Numbered from the stretch's first letter, positions 1-5,008 are shown. The stretch is 5,626 bases of DNA from Actinomycetes bacterium (GCA_023418375.1 JAEZZV010000118.1:1-5626); one strand, 5' to 3'. Numbers and translations: made by a program. The notes: generated from the sequence alone by a model not told the origin.

Positions 1-3
1 GGC

Positions 4-864
4 TCAGCCCCGACCCCTGCGCTGAGCCCGGGCGCTCGCGTACAGGCACACGGCCGCTGCGGTGGCCAGGTTCAACGACTCTGCACGACCGTGGATCGGC
101 ACGCGCACGACCGCGTCGGCGAGCGCGCGGTCCTCGGGCGGCAGCCCCCAGGCCTCGTTGCCGAAGAGCCAGGCCGTCGGTCCCGCGAGGTCGGGCATCC
201 CACGGTGGCGACCTCCGCCGGGAACGGCGGCGTCGAGCAGGTCGTCGAGGTCCCACTGCCCGGCGCCGTCCGCCGCCAGGACCGTCAGGCCCGCCTCGCG
301 CAGCGCCCCGACGACGCCGGCCGGCTCGCCCCCGCGCGCGACCGGCACGTGGAACAACGAGCCCGCGCTCGCCCGGACGGTCTTCGGGTTGTGCGGGTCC
401 ACGCTGGCCTGCGTGAGCGCGACAGCGTCCGCTCCTGCGGCATCCGCGGAGCGGATGACGGTCCCGGCGTTGCCCGGGTCGCGGACCCGGGACAGCACGG
501 CCACCAGCCGCGGCCCGGCGGCCACCACGTCGGCCAGCCGCGCGGCGAGCAGGTCGGCGACGGCGACGACGCCCTGCGCGTCCGGGCTCATCGCGTCGAG
601 CACCTCGGCCGTGCCGGACCGCACGTGCAGGCCGGCCGCGGCGGCGTCGTCCATCACCTCGGGGTACCGGGCGGCGGCCCGGGGCGAGAGGTAGAGCTCG
701 CGCACGCGGGTCGGCTCGAAGCGCACGAGCTCCCGGACGGCCTGCGGGCCCTCGACGACGAAGCGGCCCTGGCGCTCACGCACGGAACGCCCGGCCAGCG
801 CCCGCACCGACCGCACCCGCTCCGCGCGAGGGTTGGTCAGCTCGGGCGCCGTCCGGGCGTCCAT
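4..864 (-). CDS. TrmH/SpoU-family RNA 2'-O-methyltransferase (TsnR-like)
   Basis: This 286-residue protein should transfer a methyl group from S-adenosylmethionine to a ribose 2'-OH in RNA, probably 23S rRNA. It has the SpoU (SPOUT) layout. An N-terminal RNA-binding region (about residues 10-110) contains the typical RFVVEGPQAVREL segment. A trefoil-knot catalytic domain follows (about 118-280). Motif 1 is DPGNAGTVIRSADAAGA (129-145, with Asn132 and Arg138), motif 2 is LFGNEAWGLP (233-242), and motif 3 is HGRAESLNLATAAA (258-271, with Ser263 and Asn265). The ATG at 864 is chosen because the family N-terminus begins there; the frame stays open upstream, but only as a shadow of rplT. It starts 11 nt after rplT ends and has no clear Shine-Dalgarno sequence, so it is probably translated by reinitiation from rplT. 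Mycobacterium tuberculosis has the same order (infC-rpmI-rplT-tsnR). The exact target nucleotide cannot be read from the sequence. Confidence 0.93.
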   Translation of the reverse strand: MDARTAPELTNPRAERVRSVRALAGRSVRERQGRFVVEGPQAVRELVRFEPTRVRELYLSPRAAARYPEVMDDAAAAGLHVRSGTAEVLDAMSPDAQGVVAVADLLAARLADVVAAGPRLVAVLSRVRDPGNAGTVIRSADAAGADAVALTQASVDPHNPKTVRASAGSLFHVPVARGGEPAGVVGALREAGLTVLAADGAGQWDLDDLLDAAVPGGGRHRGMPDLAGPTAWLFGNEAWGLPPEDRALADAVVRVPIHGRAESLNLATAAAVCLYASARAQRRGRG

Positions 865-875
865 GGGGTCGGGTG

Positions 876-1265
876 TCAGGCCGCGGGGGTGCCGGCGGCG
901 TTGACGTCTTCGGGCAGCGCCTCGCGGGCGAGCGTGACGAGCTGGGCGAAGGCACCCGGGTCGTTCACGGCCATGTCGGCGAGCACGCGACGGTCGACGC
1001 CGATGCCCGCGATCTTCAGGCCCTGGATGAAGCGGTTGTACGTCATCCCGTTCTCGCGGGCCGCAGCGTTGATCCGCTGGATCCACAGCTTGCGGAAGTC
1101 GCCCTTGCGCGCCTTGCGGTCACGGTAGGAGTAGACGAGCGAGTGAGTGACCTGCTCCTTGGCCTTGCGGTACAGACGCGACCGCTGACCGCGGTAGCCG
1201 GCGGCCCGCTCGAGGGTCGTCCGGCGCTTCTTCTGGGCGTTGACCGCCCGCTTCACGCGTGCCAC
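876..1265 (-). CDS. rplT: 50S ribosomal protein L20
   Basis: L20 binds 23S rRNA early in assembly of the large ribosomal subunit. The 129-residue product starts MARVKRAVNAQKKRRTTLE, has the very basic N-terminal arm of the family (residues 1-60), the signature block KGDFRKLWIQRINAAAR (54-70) and the conserved NRFIQGLKIAGIGVDRRVLADMA (77-99). It is about ten residues longer than the common length of near 118; the extra is an Ala/Pro-rich C-terminal end (NAAGTPAA). The start codon is GTG (1263-1265), set by an AAGGAG Shine-Dalgarno sequence six nt upstream. It is third in the infC-rpmI-rplT operon, 59 nt after rpmI, and a GC-rich palindrome lies in that gap. L20 is the known autogenous regulator of this operon in E. 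coli and Bacillus; nothing here proves that for this organism. Confidence 0.98.
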   Translation of the reverse strand: MARVKRAVNAQKKRRTTLERAAGYRGQRSRLYRKAKEQVTHSLVYSYRDRKARKGDFRKLWIQRINAAARENGMTYNRFIQGLKIAGIGVDRRVLADMAVNDPGAFAQLVTLAREALPEDVNAAGTPAA

Positions 1266-1271
1266 GTGATG

Positions 1272-1277
1272 CTCCTT
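1272..1277 (-). promoter_or_regulatory. Shine-Dalgarno sequence of rplT
   Basis: Read on the minus strand this is AAGGAG, six nt before the GTG start of rplT. It is the strongest ribosome binding site in the window and decides the non-ATG start. Confidence 0.85.
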
Positions 1278-1300
1278 GGGGTGTCGGGGCTAGCGAGGAC

Positions 1301-1319
1301 CGGCGCGCCTGGCGCGCCG
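1301..1319. repeat. 19-bp GC palindrome in the rpmI-rplT gap
   Basis: The arms CGGCGCGCC and GGCGCGCCG flank a single central base. In RNA this would fold as a stem of about seven G-C pairs with a five-base loop, six nt downstream of the rpmI stop and about 24 nt ahead of the rplT ribosome binding site. No U-run follows, so it does not look like an intrinsic terminator. It could be an mRNA stability element, a processing site or a translational control hairpin. Confidence 0.6.
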
Positions 1320-1324
1320 TGGGC

Positions 1325-1519
1325 TCACTTGCCGAGCAGCTTCTTGACGGTGCGGGTGTCCGGCTTGGACAGGACCTGGTCGCCGGCCAGGCGGCGGGTG
1401 CGCCGGCTCGACTTGTGCTCGAACAGGTGGCGCGCGTTCGCCTGCTCGCGCATGACCTTGCCGGTCCCGGTGATCCGGAACCGCTTCTTCGCACCGCTGT
1501 GCGTCTTGTTCTTCGGCAC
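1325..1519 (-). CDS. rpmI: 50S ribosomal protein L35
   Basis: L35 is a small basic protein of the large ribosomal subunit. The 64-residue product has the usual full length and family features: the start MPKNKTHSGAKKRFRITGTG, the central HLFEHKSSRRTRRLAGDQVL (residues 31-50), and the C-terminal VKKLLGK. The start codon is GTG (1517-1519), preceded by a weak purine-rich ribosome binding site (AAGAGAG, 1526-1532) six nt upstream. It lies 68 nt after infC and 59 nt before rplT, the standard bacterial order. A hairpin sits just upstream in the infC-rpmI gap. Confidence 0.98.
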   Translation of the reverse strand: MPKNKTHSGAKKRFRITGTGKVMREQANARHLFEHKSSRRTRRLAGDQVLSKPDTRTVKKLLGK

Positions 1520-1539
1520 TGTGTGCTCTCTTCTCGTCG

Positions 1540-1557
1540 GTCGCCCGGTGGGGCGAC
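1540..1557 (-). promoter_or_regulatory. Hairpin in the infC-rpmI gap
   Basis: The arms GTCGCCC and GGGCGAC pair perfectly over seven bases around a four-base loop. In the transcript the hairpin ends about eight nt before the purine-rich rpmI ribosome binding site. The sequence after it is not U-rich, so readthrough is expected. It may be a processing or stability element, or may tune rpmI translation; the sequence alone does not decide. Confidence 0.5.
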
Positions 1558-1587
1558 GGGTCGGCGGATGGGGTCGTGGGCCGATCG

Positions 1588-2523
1588 TCAGGACTCGGCA
1601 GGCGGCTTCGGCTTCGTCGCGCGCGGCTTGGCGGCCGGTGCGACGGGCTTCGGCGCGGTGGGCTTGGGCGGCATCGGCTTCGGCGTAGCGGCAGGCTTCG
1701 GCGCGGGCTTCGGCTCGGCGACGGGCTTCGTCTCGGCGGCCGGCTTCGGCGCGGCGACGGGCTTCGGCGCGGCGACGGGCTTCGGCTCGGCAGCCGGCTT
1801 CGGCTCGGCGACGGGCTTCGGCTCGGCAGCCGGCTTCGGCTCAGCGACGGGGGCCGGGGCGGCCTCGACCGGCGCCTCGACCTCGACCGCGACCTCGACC
1901 GCGGGCGGCTCGACGACAGCGGCAGCAGCAGGGGCCTCGGCGGAGGCCTCCGTCGCCGGCAGCTCGTCCTGCGCTTCGCGCGGCCCCTTGGCCTTCTGGC
2001 GCGCCTCGGACTTCTTCTTGGTCGTCGGACCGAGCACCATGATCATGTTTCGGCCGTCCTGGCGCGGGGCGCTCTCGACGAAACCGAGCTCGGCGACGTC
2101 GTCGGCGAGACGCTGGAGCAGGCGCAGGCCCATCTCCGGGCGCGACTGCTCGCGACCCCGGAACATGATCATGACCTTGACCTTGTCCCCGGCCTTGAGG
2201 AACCGCTCGACGTGGCCCTTCTTGGTGCCGTAGTCGTGCGGGTCGATCTTGAGCCGGAACCGGATCTCCTTGAGGACCGTGTTGGCCTGGTTGCGCCGGG
2301 CCTCGCGGGCCTTCATGTCGGCCTCGTACTTGAACTTCCCGTAGTCCATGAGCTTGCAGACCGGCGGGCGGGCGTCGGGCGCCACCTCGACCAGGTCCAG
2401 GTCCGCCTCCTGCGCCAGGCGCAGGGCGTCCTCGACGCGAACGATGCCGACCTGCTCGCCGTTGGGGCCGACCAGGCGGACCTCGGGCACGCGGATCCGC
2501 TCGTTGATGCGTGGCTCGCTGAT
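1588..2523 (-). CDS. infC: Translation initiation factor IF-3 with AUC start and long repeat tail
   Basis: IF3 binds the 30S subunit, keeps it apart from 50S and proofreads the start codon and initiator tRNA. The N-domain (about residues 1-75) includes RINERIRVPEVRLVGPNGEQ, DLVEVAPDARPPVCKLMDYGKFKYE and the linker helix start. The C-domain (about 90-166) includes RFRLKIDPHDYGTKKGH, FLKAGDKVKVMIMFRGRE and QDGRNMIMVLGP. The first in-frame GTG (2490) would cut off the conserved RINERIRV start. No ATG, GTG, TTG or CTG start lies upstream in frame. The ATC at 2521-2523 has GAGGAG exactly six nt ahead, so I call an AUC start and 311 residues. IF3 is usually about 180-240 residues; here about 145 tail residues follow the core. 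The tail is first Glu/Ala/Val-rich (about 180-225), then has tandem VAEPKP/AAEPKP hexapeptides (about 227-273), then a Lys/Pro-rich end. It is the first gene of the operon. Confidence 0.95.
   Translation of the reverse strand: MSEPRINERIRVPEVRLVGPNGEQVGIVRVEDALRLAQEADLDLVEVAPDARPPVCKLMDYGKFKYEADMKAREARRNQANTVLKEIRFRLKIDPHDYGTKKGHVERFLKAGDKVKVMIMFRGREQSRPEMGLRLLQRLADDVAELGFVESAPRQDGRNMIMVLGPTTKKKSEARQKAKGPREAQDELPATEASAEAPAAAAVVEPPAVEVAVEVEAPVEAAPAPVAEPKPAAEPKPVAEPKPAAEPKPVAAPKPVAAPKPAAETKPVAEPKPAPKPAATPKPMPPKPTAPKPVAPAAKPRATKPKPPAES
1706..1849 (-). repeat. 18-bp tandem repeat encoding VAEPKP/AAEPKP in the IF3 tail
   Basis: On the plus strand the heptamer GGCTTCG recurs with exact 18-bp spacing at 1706, 1724, 1742, 1760, 1778, 1796, 1814 and 1832, which gives eight units. 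Each encodes one hexapeptide of the type (V/A)A(E/A)PKP on the minus strand. Some neighbouring units alternate between a Val-type and an Ala-type start, hinting at a 36-bp higher-order unit. A further GGCTTCG at 1694, only 12 bp away, marks the decayed edge. Confidence 0.9.
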
Positions 2524-2529
2524 GTGGGA

Positions 2530-2535
2530 CTCCTC
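2530..2535 (-). promoter_or_regulatory. Shine-Dalgarno sequence of infC
   Basis: Read on the minus strand this is GAGGAG, six nt before the ATC at 2521-2523. No comparable sequence stands before the in-frame GTG at 2490. This site is the main reason for the AUC start call. Confidence 0.75.
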
Positions 2536-2568
2536 GTCGTCGTCGCTCCGACCGCCGACAACGAGAAA

Positions 2569-2597
2569 GGCCCTCGCTGACGTTCACAGCGAAGGCC
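2569..2597 (-). terminator. Terminator-like attenuator hairpin in the infC leader
   Basis: On the minus strand the arms GGCCTTCGCTG (2597-2587) and CAGCGAGGGCC (2579-2569) pair over all eleven positions (one G-T wobble) around a seven-base loop. They are followed by the T-rich stretch TTTCTCGTTGT. It lies between the promoter and infC, 45 nt before the start codon, the position of a transcription attenuator. The U-tract is interrupted, so termination may be partial or need a factor. Confidence 0.65.
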
Positions 2598-2602
2598 TCC
2601 GA

Positions 2603-2624
2603 GTGCACCCGCGTGCGCGGGCAC
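2603..2624 (-). promoter_or_regulatory. GC-rich leader hairpin before the attenuator
   Basis: The core CCCGCG-CA-CGCGGG is a perfect six-pair inverted repeat. GTG and CAC extend it outward with a two-base bulge. It lies six nt before the terminator-like hairpin and is flanked by the two segments that could form an alternative antiterminator (2626-2632 and 2591-2597). Confidence 0.45.
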
Positions 2625-2681
2625 CGGCCCTCCGGAGCGCGAGCGCACCGATGGCCGTTCGGACCGGACCCGGGACCTGTC

Positions 2682-2695
2682 GCCCCTGGCGGGGC
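2682..2695 (-). promoter_or_regulatory. Small leader hairpin of infC
   Basis: GCCCC and GGGGC pair around the loop GCCA in the infC leader RNA. A CTG/CAG pairing could extend it past a bulge. It is short and could be chance in such GC-rich DNA. Confidence 0.3.
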
Positions 2696-2728
2696 AGTCG
2701 GCGTGGGTGGGAAGGACTCCGCTTGTGC

Positions 2729-2750
2729 ACCGGCGGGCGAGCCCACCGGT
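2729..2750 (-). promoter_or_regulatory. 5'-terminal hairpin of the infC leader
   Basis: ACCGGTGGGC (2750-2741) and GCCCGCCGGT (2738-2729) pair over ten positions with one wobble, separated by two bases. It would form within about ten nt of the predicted transcript 5' end, where it could protect the mRNA or serve as a protein binding site. Confidence 0.45.
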
Positions 2751-2762
2751 CGGTCGGCGTCA

Positions 2763-2771
2763 AGGTTAGCA
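2763..2771 (-). promoter_or_regulatory. Extended -10 promoter of the infC operon
   Basis: On the minus strand the sequence TGCTAACCT combines an extended -10 TGn with TAACCT (TANNNT). No convincing -35 is seen. The expected transcript start is near 2756, giving a leader of roughly 230 nt before infC. This is the best promoter upstream of the operon within the infC-DUF1844 gap. Confidence 0.6.
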
Positions 2772-2782
2772 CGCGAGCGTGC
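2769..2782. promoter_or_regulatory. Palindrome between divergent promoters (operator candidate)
   Basis: GCACGC-GA-GCGTGC is a perfect inverted repeat with six-base arms and a two-base centre. It abuts the -10 of infC and lies at about -27 to -40 relative to the predicted start of the DUF1844 gene. A dimeric regulator bound here could act on both promoters. No regulator is identified. Confidence 0.4.
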
Positions 2783-2796
2783 GACCGCCGGCCTGG

Positions 2797-2802
2797 CAGG
2801 AT
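2797..2802 (+). promoter_or_regulatory. -10-like element of the DUF1844 gene (leaderless)
   Basis: CAGGAT ends six nt before the ATG at 2809, which would place the transcript start on the start codon. No Shine-Dalgarno sequence precedes the ATG, in keeping with a leaderless mRNA. It matches TANNNT except for the first base. Confidence 0.5.
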
Positions 2803-2808
2803 CGGCCC

Positions 2809-3177
2809 ATGGCAGACCCCACCCTCCCGCCCGGCGACGCAGCAGCCGCGACGCGCGACATCGCCGAGGTCCCCGCCGTCGAGGTGATCACGACGGCCGC
2901 CGTCCACCTCATGAGCGCGGCCGCGGTCAAGTGCGGCCTGGCCCCGGACACCCCCGAGACCCGGGGCGCCGACCTCATGGACCTCGACGAGGCGCGTCGG
3001 CTCATCACCGCGCTCGCCGGGCTCGTGGTCGCGGCCGCACCCGAGATCGGCAACCAGCACGCGCGGGCGCTGCGGGACGGCCTGCGCTCGCTCCAGCTGG
3101 CCTTCCGCGAGGCGTCGTCGTTCCCCGACGCGCCCGGCGAGGGGCCCGGCGAGGCGCTGACCGGTCCGGTCAGCTGA
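2809..3177 (+). CDS. DUF1844 domain protein
   Basis: This 122-residue protein belongs to the DUF1844 family, which has no established function. The conserved core is VEVITTAAVHLMSAAAVKCGL (residues 25-45) and DLDEARRLITALAGLVVAAAPEIG (58-81), followed by RALRDGLRSLQLAFREAS (86-103). It is mostly helical, has no signal peptide or membrane helix, and ends in a Gly/Pro/Glu-rich tail, so it is probably cytoplasmic. The ATG at 2809 is preferred over an in-frame GTG at 2779, which lies in the palindrome and promoter region. In actinobacteria this family is often next to infC, as here, where the two genes are divergent 285 bp apart. That linkage suggests, but does not show, a role related to translation or ribosomes. 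The palindrome CTGACCGG-T-CCGGTCAG (3157-3173) lies at the 3' end of the coding sequence. Confidence 0.9.
   Translation: MADPTLPPGDAAAATRDIAEVPAVEVITTAAVHLMSAAAVKCGLAPDTPETRGADLMDLDEARRLITALAGLVVAAAPEIGNQHARALRDGLRSLQLAFREASSFPDAPGEGPGEALTGPVS
3157..3173. repeat. 17-bp palindrome at the 3' end of the DUF1844 gene
   Basis: CTGACCGG and CCGGTCAG are perfect inverted copies around one base, ending just before the TGA stop. In RNA this gives a six-pair stem with a five-base loop. Without a U-run it is a poor intrinsic terminator, but it may mark the transcript end or protect it. Confidence 0.35.
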
Positions 3178-3234
3178 CGGCCCGCTCCGCGCGCCGGGTT
3201 GTCGTCCGCGGGTCGCGTCGACGGCCCACGCGCC

Positions 3235-3240
3235 TATCCT
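3235..3240 (+). promoter_or_regulatory. -10 element of the coiled-coil/protease unit (leaderless)
   Basis: TATCCT fits TANNNT and ends six nt before the GTG at 3247. The expected transcript start falls on the GTG, and no Shine-Dalgarno sequence is present. This supports the GTG start over the in-frame upstream ATG-like codons. Confidence 0.6.
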
Positions 3241-3246
3241 GACCAC

Positions 3247-4233
3247 GTGACCGAGCCGCGGGGGGCCGTGCCGGGCAGCCTGCCCGAGACCATGCCCGAA
3301 CCGGCGGGCCCCGATCGGGGCGCCGCCCTGGGCGCGCGCTCGCACGCCCACGACGACCGCCTCGACGCCTCCGCGCACGCGCACCTCCTCGAGGAGCCTT
3401 TGTCGCCGGACGCGGCCACCGAGACGGCGGTCATCTACAACGTCACGCTCGCCTCGCCCCACGCGGACGCGGCCGACGACACACCCGCGGTCGCCGCGGG
3501 GCCCGAGGGCGCCGACCCTCCCGTCGTCCGGCGGACCAGTGCTCGCGGCGCGCCCGCGCTCCCGGCAGGCGGGAACGCGCCGTCCGACGTCGCCGCTCCG
3601 GGCCCCGCCGAGCAGCCACCCGAGGCAGGGCTCCCGGCGGCGGGGGCCGGCGCTCCGGCCAGGGCCGCGGCATCCGCGCCGCGGATCCCGACCGCTCGCA
3701 AGGCCGGCGCGGCCGCCGCCGTCCTGCTCGTCTTCGCCTTGACGACGCTTGCCGGCTACCTGTGGGTCAGCGCGACGGAGTGGCGGGAGCGGGCCGGTTC
3801 CTACGAGCACACGGCCCTTGGCCTGGGCGAGGAGCTGTCGACGGTCCGCAACCAGCTGGCCGGCTCCCAGGCCGAGCTCGAGGCGGTCCGCGCCCAGCTC
3901 GCCACCACCCACGAGCGCATCGTCGAGCTCGCGGACGAGAAGAACCAGGCGCTCGACGACTGGGAGCTCACCCAGCAGCTCGTCGACTACCAGCAGCGCA
4001 TCAGCGAGGCGGCCGCGTCCGTCGCCCTCGCCCTCGACCAGTGCGTCCAGGGCCAGCAGGAGCTGATCGGGGTCCTCCAGCGCCAGATCGACCCGGGACC
4101 CGGGCCCACGCCCACGTCCACGCCCACGCCGTACGACCCCGCGCTGGTGGCGGAGTTCCAGACCCAGGTCGAGGCGCTGTGCCAGGAGGCCAGCGAGGCC
4201 AACATCGCGCTGCAGCTCGAGCTCGCCCGATGA
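3247..4233 (+). CDS. Single-pass membrane protein with extracytoplasmic coiled coil
   Basis: I do not recognise this 328-residue protein as a named family. Residues 1-150 are Ala/Pro/Gly/Asp-rich and probably disordered. A basic TARK is followed by one membrane helix (about 154-176, AGAAAAVLLVFALTTLAGYL). The charge pattern predicts N-terminus inside, C-terminus outside. Outside lies a Glu/Gln/Ala-rich helix with heptad-like spacing (about 195-280), probably a coiled coil. A Pro/Thr linker follows (PGPGPTPTSTPTP, 284-296), then a short terminal helix (297-328). Two cysteines, Cys266 and Cys312, sit one on each side of the linker and could form a disulfide. The GTG start is chosen from the -10 six nt upstream; the frame continues only 16 codons further. 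The stop overlaps the ATG of the downstream protease (ATGA), so translation is probably coupled. A role as membrane anchor, sensor or scaffold for that protease is inference. Confidence 0.85.
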   Translation: MTEPRGAVPGSLPETMPEPAGPDRGAALGARSHAHDDRLDASAHAHLLEEPLSPDAATETAVIYNVTLASPHADAADDTPAVAAGPEGADPPVVRRTSARGAPALPAGGNAPSDVAAPGPAEQPPEAGLPAAGAGAPARAAASAPRIPTARKAGAAAAVLLVFALTTLAGYLWVSATEWRERAGSYEHTALGLGEELSTVRNQLAGSQAELEAVRAQLATTHERIVELADEKNQALDDWELTQQLVDYQQRISEAAASVALALDQCVQGQQELIGVLQRQIDPGPGPTPTSTPTPYDPALVAEFQTQVEALCQEASEANIALQLELAR

Positions 4234-4976
4234 GGCGTGCCCGTTCACCGGTGGCACGCGCCGCCGTCGCCGCCGCGGTCGTGGTCGCCGTGGTGTCCCC
4301 CCTCCAGGCCTGCTCCGACTTCCCGACCCGCCCGCCCGCGCCGCAGACCAGCTTCGTGCCGGAGGACCCGCCCGTCGAGACGCCGACCGGCCTCACGCCC
4401 GACGGGTTCGACGCGGTTCAGCGGATGGCCGTCCGGATCCGCAACGTCGGGTGCGGGTCGCTGTCCACCGGCTCCGGCTTCGCGATCGACGCCACCACGC
4501 TCATCACCAACCGGCACGTGGTCGCCGACTCCGCGGAGCTCCAGGTGTCCACCTACGACGGCCGCGACATCGACGTCACGGCCTCGAGCACCGCCTCCAT
4601 CGCCGACCTCGCCCTCGTGCGCACCGCCGAGGACCTGCCCTCCTACCCCAAGCTCGCCGAGGAGGACCCCGTGCGCGGCGACATGGTCACCGTGGTGGGC
4701 TACCCGCAGGGCGGGTCCCTCACGGTCACGCGCGGCCAGGTGATCGGCGCGACGACCGACCCCCTCAATGCGAACCTGGGCGAAGTGCTCGTCACGGACG
4801 CGCAGGTCGAGCCGGGCAGCTCCGGCTCCGCCGTCCTGGACGACGAGGGCCGGGTCGTCGGCGTCGTGTACGCCAAGAGCGCGTCCGGCCAGTCCTACAT
4901 CGTGCCGTTGAGCACGCTCTCCACGGTGCTCGCCGACACCGCCGCGTTCACCCCCACGACGACCTGCCAGTCCTGA
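4230..4976 (+). CDS. Trypsin-like serine protease, probable lipoprotein
   Basis: This 248-residue protein is a chymotrypsin/HtrA-like protease acting outside the membrane. Basic MRRARSPVAR and a hydrophobic stretch (11-25) lead to LQAC, with Cys28 as a possible lipidation site; the Gln in the lipobox is unusual. A Pro-rich linker (30-60) precedes the protease domain. The triad is His96 (TNRHVV), Asp126 (ADLALV) and Ser198 (EPGSSGS). The oxyanion loop and the GSGFAID and VVGYPQGG strands are also typical. There is no PDZ domain, unlike full HtrA. Cys75 (NVGCGS) and Cys246 near the C-terminus could form a disulfide joining the ends of the domain, recalling actinobacterial MarP-type proteases. 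The ATG overlaps the stop of the upstream membrane protein by ATGA, and no independent promoter or strong ribosome binding site is seen. Substrate is unknown. Confidence 0.92.
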   Translation: MRRARSPVARAAVAAAVVVAVVSPLQACSDFPTRPPAPQTSFVPEDPPVETPTGLTPDGFDAVQRMAVRIRNVGCGSLSTGSGFAIDATTLITNRHVVADSAELQVSTYDGRDIDVTASSTASIADLALVRTAEDLPSYPKLAEEDPVRGDMVTVVGYPQGGSLTVTRGQVIGATTDPLNANLGEVLVTDAQVEPGSSGSAVLDDEGRVVGVVYAKSASGQSYIVPLSTLSTVLADTAAFTPTTTCQS

Positions 4977-5008
4977 TCCCTACGGTCAGGGCCCTCGTGA
5001 CCGCCCCG

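Noticed and set aside
91..1128. 345-codon plus-strand open frame opposite the methyltransferase and rplT
   Set aside because: It is a shadow of two confidently identified genes and shows no domain pattern of its own.
1706..1849. CRISPR-like array suggested by regular spacing
   Set aside because: The units are contiguous with no spacers and lie in frame inside infC, coding a Pro/Lys-rich repeat.
1576..2580. 334-codon plus-strand open frame opposite infC
   Set aside because: It is the antisense of IF3 and of its repeat tail (Leu/Arg/Gly repeats); infC itself is certain.
2313..2648. Possible upstream ORF from a GTG at 2648
   Set aside because: No Shine-Dalgarno sequence, overlaps infC in another frame, and the composition is that of a shadow frame.
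1841..2746. Minus-strand frame starting in the infC leader and overlapping infC
   Set aside because: Considered as a leader peptide (GTG near 2587), but it does not stop before infC and runs on as Arg/Gly-rich sequence, so it is not a short upstream ORF.
3539..3742. Small frames inside the 3247-4233 gene
   Set aside because: They are alternate-frame readings of its Ala/Pro-rich region, without start signals.
2584..4257. 557-codon open frame on the minus strand across the DUF1844, coiled-coil and protease genes
   Set aside because: The plus-strand genes have recognised families, promoters and G/C third positions; this frame is Arg/Gly/Asp-rich, low-information protein, as expected opposite GC-rich genes.
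4972..4990. CCTGA/TCAGG inverted repeat across the protease stop as a terminator
   Set aside because: Only five pairs with a nine-base loop and no U-run; too weak in this GC-rich DNA.
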